This document shows, piece after piece, positions 56,708 through 64,000 of a stretch of 64,000 nucleotides of DNA. The notes under the pieces were generated by a model that saw only the letters and a list, made by a program, of their open reading frames with translations, was not told the origin of the DNA and did not search any database. Source of the DNA: Blattamonas nauphoetae (Eukaryota > Preaxostyla > Oxymonadida); NCBI GenBank assembly GCA_033064195.1, contig JARBJD010000146.1, positions 113,276 to 177,275 on the forward strand, written 5' to 3'. Numbering within the stretch: the first letter of the stretch is position 1; each line of letters opens with the position of its first letter. Both the position numbers and the translations under genes were made by a program.

Positions 56708-58727
56708 ACATCCGCACGAAACCCGAAATTCGCACGGAACCCGAAATTGCCAGTGTTCTTTCAATGGAGATTCGATTGTCCAAACTTAATATTTTGCTCC
56801 CTACAGGTCAAATATCATTTTCGTTTTTGTTCAGATGTTAAGCATTTCCTTTTCCGAATGGTGTCGTTTGCTTTGAATTCTAAAATCAAGTTCGATATGA
56901 AGTTGTTTCATTTTGAAAAAGTTGTGGTTCAGATGTCGGACCCTTTTCTCAGTCCATCCAACATTCATCGCATATTGGCCACAGCAGACGTTAGAGCCCT
57001 CCATAATCCAGCAGAAAAAGCAGTGTATATCGTATCAACAGAACATGTCGTCCAAAAAACCCTCGCTCAAGAAATTGGAATCAGTGAAGCTGCCATTTCC
57101 CGTGGAAAATCTTCATTGGATAAAGGACGTGATGTGGGCATTAATGGACATCCACCAAAGCTGAATCGTCACCAATCGCGGGAATTAGAGAATCGGATTA
57201 CTCACCATCTCGCTCATGGTGGCGACGACAGAAAGCCAGTAGTCCTTGGGATTGTATGTCTGATTTTCATTTCTATGGTTCAGGCTAATAAATACTACGA
57301 AGAGATCGAACCAGAAGAACAGCAAACGAATCCCCTCAACAGACAATGGCTCGACAGATGGTTGACAAAGTCCTCCTGTTTCCATGGATCAACACCAACC
57401 ATACTTGAAAAGGCCAGAATCGACGCCAGTACCGAGAGTAACATGTGTGCCTGGATGGAACTTCTGACTGAAACGGTGACGAAGTATCAAATCAAACCTG
57501 AATTTTTGTTCAACTTTGACGAAACGTCACTAAGAATCAACGTGGATGACAAAACGATTCGAGTGCATCCGAAAACTGAGCCGCCACCAATGATTTCCGA
57601 TGTTGCCCGCGTTGCAAACGCATCCCTTCTCGTGACCGTGTGCGCTGATGGATCGTCCATCACACCGCAACTCCTCTGGCCAACGAAAAGTCCTGTGGCC
57701 GAGTTTTCAAATTTAAAAACATTCAACATTGATTGTGCATATCAGGGCGTCGGATGGTCAAACGGGTCCATCTTCGAAGGATACATGAAAAACATTGTTT
57801 TTCCAGCGATCGCCTCCAAAAGAACGAAAAAAACTAAAAATGAAATAGCACTTCTCCTCCTAGACGGCCATGCCTCTCATAACAATCCTGACGTTCTTCA
57901 AATTGCAGATGAATGCCGAATCATGGTGATGGGTCTTCCACCTCACACCACCCATCTGACCCAACCTCTCGATAGGTGGGTCTTCGCAAGACTGAAAAAC
58001 TCGCTCAGAGCAGAATTCTGCCCTCCTTCTTCTCAATCAATCCTAGCTTATCGCACAGAATTAGCACGGGTCCTCCCGATCGCCATCTCAAACGCTTTTC
58101 ATCCGCCAACGATATTAGCATCGTTTCGTGCAGCGGGTGTGCATCCACTATGTTTATCAACACTTTTGCACGCTCTGTCGAAAACTAGGAAATCAAAGAT
58201 CTCTGATCTCTCGATCCTGATCAAGGAAAAACAAGACCGGCTCTCCCCTCCCGAATCACCTGCGGCACCATCGCAACCATCCTCAATTGGGCGAATATAC
58301 ACAACTCAACAATCACTTCCAAAGGCAGCCAATTCTCCAACTATAGACCAATATTTTCGTCCTCGATCTTTCGTCACGTCACAATTTCGACCACAGAAAA
58401 CAAAACGACAAACAGCAGGATCAGATCCTATTCAATCACAAAAAACAGATGAATTAACCCAGTTAGACCGCTTGAGACATGAGTACCGAGTGGGGAATGT
58501 GAGAGTTCTTAGAGATGATTGAGAATGATTTTTCTTGTCTGATTTCACAATTATAGCTAAATTTCAACTCTTTTCTGAATTAAATGACCCTGCTACACTT
58601 CTAGGTTTTCTGAAGAATCATCAATGTCGAAGAATAGGGTGAAATGTTCAAAGTAATTGATATGGGTGAATTCGGCCACGAGACTCGATTTCGGGTAACG
58701 TGCCGATTTCGGGTTTCGTGCGGATGT
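56708..58727 (+). mobile_element. 2020-bp autonomous pogo/Tigger-type transposon
   Basis: The terminal inverted repeats start ACATCCGCACGAAACCCGAA and match for about 23 bp. Inside each end the motif CGCACGAAACCCGAAAT is repeated directly (CGCACGGAACCCGAAAT on the left, GGCACGTTACCCGAAAT on the right). A TA target duplication is at 56706-56707 and 58728-58729. It encodes one transposase. The ends are well matched and the gene is intact, so the element may be young and active. Confidence 0.95.
56858..58522 (+). CDS. DDE transposase, pogo/CENP-B-like family
   Basis: About 545 aa if a 30-nt GT-AG intron (57254-57283) is removed; without removal the frame is still open. The start is ATG 56858 or, more likely, ATG 56933 (MSDPFLSPSNIHRIL). 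An N-terminal helix-turn-helix of Psq type follows (VVQKTLAQEIGISEAAISRG). The catalytic DDE domain shows FNFDETSLRI with the first Asp, LLLLDGHASHNNPD with the second, and HTTHLTQPLDRWVF with the third, in the D-D-D arrangement of the DDE_1/pogo group. It would cut at the terminal repeats and insert at TA. The C-terminal 110 residues are basic and polar and may bind DNA. Confidence 0.9.
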   Translation: MVSFALNSKIKFDMKLFHFEKVVVQMSDPFLSPSNIHRILATADVRALHNPAEKAVYIVSTEHVVQKTLAQEIGISEAAISRGKSSLDKGRDVGINGHPPKLNRHQSRELENRITHHLAHGGDDRKPVVLGIVCLIFISMVQANKYYEEIEPEEQQTNPLNRQWLDRWLTKSSCFHGSTPTILEKARIDASTESNMCAWMELLTETVTKYQIKPEFLFNFDETSLRINVDDKTIRVHPKTEPPPMISDVARVANASLLVTVCADGSSITPQLLWPTKSPVAEFSNLKTFNIDCAYQGVGWSNGSIFEGYMKNIVFPAIASKRTKKTKNEIALLLLDGHASHNNPDVLQIADECRIMVMGLPPHTTHLTQPLDRWVFARLKNSLRAEFCPPSSQSILAYRTELARVLPIAISNAFHPPTILASFRAAGVHPLCLSTLLHALSKTRKSKISDLSILIKEKQDRLSPPESPAAPSQPSSIGRIYTTQQSLPKAANSPTIDQYFRPRSFVTSQFRPQKTKRQTAGSDPIQSQKTDELTQLDRLRHEYRVGNVRVLRDD

Positions 58728-60219
58728 TACTCCATCACCTTTTCAGGATCTCAGCAGAACGTCCCATTCATCCAGTGCAACGGAGGGATACTCATTTTTG
58801 AAATTGTGACATTCTCGACACCATCTGGTCTGATCTTGACTGGATGCTCGTTGATGGAATGCTCGGCAACGAGTGTCATTTTCACTGCCTCGTCGATCGA
58901 GAATGTGACGTCTGACCGAGACGGAGCGGTGTTCCACGCAACAAACTGTTCATTCAAAAGTGAGAGCTCGTCGTTCAAGAAATGCCGAGCGAGAAATGGA
59001 GGAGCAGTGGCGATTGAGCTGTCTGGCTCGAAGACGATTCTGATCACACACGAAAGCACATCAGCCTTCGCCACGTCATTCTCAGGATGTGAGGCAGTTG
59101 GAGACAGTTCAGGCGGATCGAACTCGCTGGGAAGAGGAGGAGCATTGTTCGTTTCTGGGACGTCGACTCACTCGACACCCATCCTCTTCTTCAGCTCGTC
59201 AACCAACCACGCTCGATTTGAAGGAAACATTGCTGATCTGGGAATGGACCTCTTCATCACGTCAGATCTGTTCAACGGAAAAGACACAATTGCGATCGAT
59301 TCTTTTCGTGGTGGTTCGATGAGTCCTGATCACCACGTCGCGATTGAAGACCGTCCATCGTCTGATTCGGAGTGGATTGGTCTGCTGATCCCAACACCGA
59401 AAGTGTCAGTGAATGGATCAGTCACAGAAATCATGACAGGAAAGAGTGGACAAGACAATGAGAGCTGCAAATGGACATCGACATTCTGTGCGACACTCGG
59501 GTATGGAATCAAGCATCTGACGAAGAAATATGCATCTGGGGAGCTTTTCCCGCAGTCGATCCAATTTGTGTGGAACATGACATACAACGAGACAGAAGTG
59601 GTTGTGAACAATCAGGATGTGTCTGTGAGTGGGACAACAACGACGAATGCGAAGACAGCAAAAGTTCTTCGGACGATTGTGGAGATTGTGGGATCGACAC
59701 CAGCATTGTCGCTCTTCACAATCAAGAACCATTCCAAACTGTCAGTCTCTGGACTCGATCTTCGTGCGATCGCGAAGTGTGGGTTGTTCGATTTGGAGGC
59801 GGATGGAGATTGTCTGATTGTGTCTGATGTTGGTGTGGTGTGCGCAGATGGGACAGAATATTCGAAGGCGTTGATCAAATCGAGTGGTCGACCAATTTTG
59901 ATTGATTCGTGCACGTTCAACACATCGAATGGAGGACAAGCGACCAGGGCTTTCCACCCATGGAGCCGACTTGCTCAGTTTGTTCAGATTTAAGATTTTT
60001 CATGTTGATATAATTCTGACGAACATTTTCCTTGGAGCCTTTGTCATAACTTCATCTTGGTGGAGAGATCCGGCTTTGATCACATCCCCATACTTTTCTC
60101 AGATATTCCATTCTTGCTCTTTTCACATTCTAGTCACACCACAATCAGATGTAGATTCATGAAGTGATTTAAGAGAAATTGCTGGAAAACAATGTGTGAG
60201 GAAGTGGATACGAGAAGAT

Positions 60220-61725
60220 TGGGAGTGGGAGCGGACGGAGTCGATGATGATCGAGAGCGGGAGCGGACGGAGACGATGACGATCGTGAGTGGAAGCGGAC
60301 GGAGTCGATGATCGTGAGTGGAAGCGGACGGAGACGGTGACGATCGTGTGCGGGAGCGGACGGAGTCGACGATGATCGTGTGTGGGAGCGGACGGAGTCG
60401 ATGATGATCGTGAGTGGGAGCGGACGGAGTCGATGATGATCGTGTGGGAGCGGACGGAGTCGATGATGATCGTGTGTGGGAGCGGACGGAGTCGATGATG
60501 ATCGTGTGGGAGCGGACGGAGTCGATGATGATCGTGAGTGGGAGCGGACGGAGTCGATGATGATCGTGTGTGGGAGCGGACGGAGTCGATGATGATCGTG
60601 TGTGGGAGCGGACGGAGTCGATGATGATCGTGAGTGGGAGCGGACGGAGTCGATGATGATCGTGTGTGGGAGCGGACGGAGTCGATGATGATCGTGAGTG
60701 GGAGCGGACGGAGTCGATGATGATCGTGTGTGGGAGCGGACGGAGTCGATGATGATCGTGTGTGGGAGCAGACGGAGTCGATGATGATCGTGAGTGGGAG
60801 CGGACGGAGACGACGACGATCGTGAGTGGGAGCGGACGGAGTCGATGATGATCGTGAGTGGGAGCGGACGGAGACGACGACGATCGTGAGTGGGAGCGGA
60901 CGGAGTCGATGATGATCGTGTGTGGGAGCGGACGGAGACGACGACGATCGTGAGTGGGAGCGTACGGAGTCGATGATGATCGTGAGTGGGAGCGGACGGA
61001 GACGACGACGATCGTGAGTGGGAGCGGACGGAGTCGATGATGATCGTGAGTGGGAGCGGACGGAGACGACGACGATCGTGAGTGGGAGCGGACGGAGTCG
61101 ATGATGATCGTGTGTGGGAGCGGACGGAGACGACGACGATCGTGAGTGGGAGCGGACGGGGTCGATGATGATCGTGAGTGGGAGCGGACGGAGTCGATGA
61201 TGATCGTGTGGGAGCGGACGGAGTCGATGATGATCGAGTGTGGGAGCGGACGGAGACGACGACGATCGTGAGTGGGAGCGTACGGAGTCGATGATGATCG
61301 TGAGTGGGAGCGGACGGAGACGACGACGATCGTGAGTGGGAGCGGACGGAGTCGATGATGATCGTGTGTGGGAGCGGACGGAGACGACGACGATCGTGAG
61401 TGGGAGCGTACGGAGTCGATGATGATCGTGAGTGGGAGCGGACGGAGACGACGACGATCGTGAGTGGGAGCGGACGGAGTCGATGATGATCGTGAGTGGG
61501 AGCGGACGGAGACGACGACGATCGTGAGTGGGAGCGGACGGAGTCGATGATGATCGTGTGTGGGAGCGGACGGAGTCGATGATGATCGTGAGTGGGAGTG
61601 GACGGAGACGACGACGATCGTGAGTGGGAGCGGACGGAGACGACGACGATCGTGAGTGGGAGTGGACGGAGACGATGATCGTGGGTGGGAGTGGACGGGG
61701 TCGATGATCGTGGGTGGGAGATGGA
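60220..61725. repeat. 32-bp minisatellite, about 45 copies
   Basis: The core AGTGGGAGCGGACGGAGTCG plus ATGATGATCGTG repeats nearly perfectly, with variants that replace GTCGATGATG by GACGACGACG, or drop three bases. Variant units alternate in patches, a higher-order structure. On the minus strand no unit has a stop codon in any frame, which creates a 600-codon open frame without biological meaning. Confidence 0.95.
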
Positions 61726-62008
61726 GTGAGATGATGATAGTGAGCGGGAGATGGAGGGAGATGATGAGGCAGTCACATTCGATCTCAACGGTGAAGTCAT
61801 TCGATATCTCGCTGTCTCATCGCCCTTCCTGTGGAGAGATCGCACGACGTTGTGAATGACGGCGAGATTGCATTGGACAGTTTCGACTCCACAACCTATT
61901 CTGTGTTCTGACAAAGCCCTTCCATCATGTCGAGTCGGAGTGAGGGGTGAGACTGCCGAGATGCATCTGTACAAAGAATCACAAAAGAGAAAGAAGGACG
62001 AAGCGTCA

Positions 62009-63651
62009 CTATCGCGACTCTCTCCCTCCACCCGAAGCGGCACGCTCATCATCACTACGTCCTCTTTCCAAAAGCAGCCCGAACAGCTTTTGGATCACAC
62101 CACGTCGAGCAGCGAGCGTTTGATGGAAGTGTTGGCGTGTTTGACAGACGATCACACATTTGTGGCATCGTCCAATTGCATGACAATCGCTCTGATCCTG
62201 CACCTCGGCCACTATCCGCACAATGATCTCGCCTGGTCCCATCTGGCAGATCGCTGGGGCCTCAGAGACGATGTTGTCCAAATTGAAAGAATCTGACCGC
62301 GTGTCGGTTTGTGCGTCCTTCCTCTGTTTCTCCTTTAGAGCCTCTTCTAGTGGGGCGACCGCTGTGTCAGCAAGTGTTTTCAGAACGGAAACAATGAATA
62401 ACGACACGATCGCGTGGAGAGTGATCACACAAGTGGACTGTACGGCTGATTCCGTTTCAGCTCCCTCCTCATTTCCATCTATCTTATCCATAGTATGCGA
62501 GGGAGACGGAGCAGAGTGAATTAATGGGTACAGCGTAGCCTTCCTCTAAAGGTGTGTCTGCTGCTTGTATATTGCACGCCGATCGTGGGCTGTTCAGAAG
62601 CACCACTCGCTCCATGCCGCTGTGGCCTTCTCCAGCTTGCTTGTGGTTTGATTCTGAATCAGAGTCTGAGGATGTGTTGGAGTCGGCCTCGCGTTGCATC
62701 AGAATCGAATAGCACACATGCGCCAGACACATCCGCTGCTTCTGTCCTCCGCTTAACTTTCGCCTGTGACCGCCAACGAACGTGTTCAGTCCGTCGGGCT
62801 TCGCTTTTTCATCCGTGTTGAAGCAGCATGCACGCACCACACACTCCAGCCTCGTCTTGTCCAACTCTGATCCATATAGATTGATGCTTCGCAGTGACGT
62901 GTCCTGCACAAATGGATCCTGTGGCATGAGCACGGCTTGGTCACCCACAAACCTTCTTCCTCCCCACGCGTCGTTTAGCCCTGTGAGCGCCGACAGAAGC
63001 AGTGGCTTCCCTCATCCCAACGTCCCTACCAGCGCGCAGTATTCCCCGTGATTCAATGTCAGAGTGTTGTGTGGCATAGTTGATGGTGACGGAGTGTAGT
63101 GGTAGAGACCGAGAAGAGGAACGGAGTCGAGTGAGGAAAGTTGGAGTTGTGAAGGATCAACCGAATTGTTATCTGGAATCCACGTGTTGTCATCATCGTC
63201 CTTCTTCATAAACGTCTTCAGACCATTCCACAAGACGAATGGGAGTCGTTTTGGGCATTGTTTCGAAGATAATCACGTCGACGAAGGGGATTGCATTACT
63301 GCGTGCAGGCGGTAGCTGGGGATCAGATTTTCTCGAATCTCAAGATTTTCATACGTTGTTGCGATAATTGATCAGATTTCACCTCAAGTGCATCATGTGA
63401 GCGAATAATTCGTGAAAGTTGTTGAAACATCATCATGTCACGACACGATCTGATGATATACGTTTGGTCGACTAGACAGTCAATTCCTGATCTTTTTCCA
63501 TTCGATTTGCAGTTCTGCACGGTGATTTACTCCATTAATTCCAGTTTTCTCAAGCTGAAAAAGAGGGATCCTCCTTCTGCGTGGGTGTCTTAGTCTGTCC
63601 CTTCGATGTTGTAGAGGGTGCAGAACTTGATTGCATAGATGCAGACAGCAT
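62009..63651 (-). pseudogene. Dead ABCC/MRP-type ABC transporter fragment
   Basis: The minus strand holds parts of a nucleotide-binding domain in order. HGEYCALVGTLG is followed by a TGA and GKPLLLSAL, so the Walker A loop is cut by a stop. Then come QAVLMPQDPFVQDTSLRSIN, the signature RKLSGGQKQRMCLAHVCYS, and VVLLNSPRSACNIQAAD, in which the Walker B Asp is Asn. These motifs match NBD1 of ABCC proteins. Another frame change lies near 62500, after which a membrane-type segment (VITLHAIVSLFIVSVLKTL) fits the second membrane domain. A short N-terminal piece (MLSASMQSSSAPSTTSKGQT) begins at 63651 and is separated by decayed sequence. The gene cannot make an active transporter. Confidence 0.8.
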
Positions 63652-64000
63652 TTTACCGGTTACAGCCGTTCGTACAACATGTTAACTTCCAGTTAGTGAC
63701 GTCGAACCCGCTTTGTCGGGCTGAGGTTTAGATGACTGCACAATCCGGACAGATGACATCAACATCGTCCAAATGGGACGTGATGATGTTGATTCAGTAT
63801 TTTAAACGAGTGAACTAGAGAATCGGAACAGAGTTTGTTGGACATGGTGTTCAAGAAAGGGTCATTAGTATTACCACTCCTCCACTGTCTGGTGTGAAGG
63901 CGGTCATCCACCCATCCAAAAAGTTGCGTGTTCTCCAGTGTAGCAGATCCACTGCTCCCAAATCAGCATTGTCTTGGTCAAGTGAAGAGGGAGAGCTGAG
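63652..64000. other. Window end, no gene recognised
   Basis: The last 349 bp contain no long open frame and no recognised repeat. They may be the upstream region of the decayed transporter. Confidence 0.35.

Larger units (their letters stand above)
53600..59993 (+). pseudogene. Right-handed beta-helix protein gene split by a pogo-type transposon
   Basis: Coding blocks are 53600-53978, 54016-56705 and 58730-59993, with a 37-nt intron after the first. Removing the element at 56708-58727 with one TA gives 4335 nt (1444 aa) in one frame, reading RLSLQSYSITFSGSQQN across the junction. ATG 53600 starts a signal peptide (MNAILTVVLHTIVLTSH). The body shows many beta-helix turns (FSNTSLTRQTSNGNGGALNL, HFEENKALNGGAFHTSSC). 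With the element in place the frame ends in TAA 56706-56708, giving a secreted fragment of 938 aa. No membrane helix is seen before the final TAA at 59991-59993, unlike the other two RHBH genes, so the true C-terminus may also be missing. It is called a pseudogene because of the insertion. Confidence 0.8.

Noticed and set aside
56708-58727. The whole transposon acting as a spliced intron
   Set aside because: Its ends are TIRs flanked by TA, not GT-AG in the right phase; removal needs a TA duplication to be counted once, which fits insertion, not splicing.
60169-62055. A 628-codon open frame on the minus strand rich in SVRSHSRSSS
   Set aside because: It comes almost entirely from a stop-free 32-bp minisatellite read through three frames; no domain or unique sequence supports a gene.
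63020-63026. TGA recoded as Cys in the Walker A loop
   Set aside because: TGA ends other genes here, and this copy has a mutated Walker B and further frame breaks, so decay is simpler.

Overview
The window is nuclear DNA of an intron-bearing eukaryotic microbe using the standard code, with TAA, TAG and TGA all ending genes. Very short spliceosomal introns (mostly 29-60 nt), a phosphatidylinositol 4-kinase, a PHO80-type cyclin, a Pol III tRNA gene, families of right-handed beta-helix (RHBH) surface proteins, large helical-repeat proteins and a flavodoxin/2[4Fe-4S] protein suggest an anaerobic metamonad. An oxymonad (Preaxostyla) such as Blattamonas would fit; this assignment is inference.

Layout. 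1-4479: end of a large coiled-coil protein (+). 4801-5526: cyclin (+). 5975-8310: a six-exon LolD/MacB-type ABC ATPase and a membrane-anchored flavodoxin-ferredoxin protein, both (-). 8600-19722: a small broken ORF and three large helical proteins (+), two of them multi-exon. 19805-24206: tandem repeats, a 5'-truncated RHBH gene and a second, nearly identical flavodoxin-ferredoxin gene (+), in inverted orientation to the first. 24207-31616 (-): one RHBH surface-protein gene split by two insertions with 8-bp target duplications, one of which carries a third element inside it. 32213-34966: intact RHBH protein with a Pro/Asp/Glu stalk and membrane anchor. 35225-35307: tRNA. 35727-38916 (-): protein with beta-rich N-terminus and RRM-like C-terminus. 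39150-43250: PI4-kinase. 43447-49106: another helical protein, split by a 1.57-kb foldback palindrome. 49192-53203: a small broken gene, then nested elements. 53600-59993: RHBH gene split by a 2.0-kb pogo-type transposon whose removal restores the frame. 60220-61720: 32-bp minisatellite. 62009-63651: dead ABCC-type transporter.

The main result is that five coherent DNA transposons and one foldback unit can be delimited to the base or nearly so. Four of these insertions interrupt genes whose reading frame is restored by in-silico removal. Three otherwise different elements share the same terminal design, a doubled 14-18 bp motif inside the inverted repeat. The coding genes are ordinary for such a genome except for the duplicated flavodoxin-ferredoxin gene, the prokaryote-like ABC ATPase with five introns, and a tRNA whose anticodon reads as UUA.
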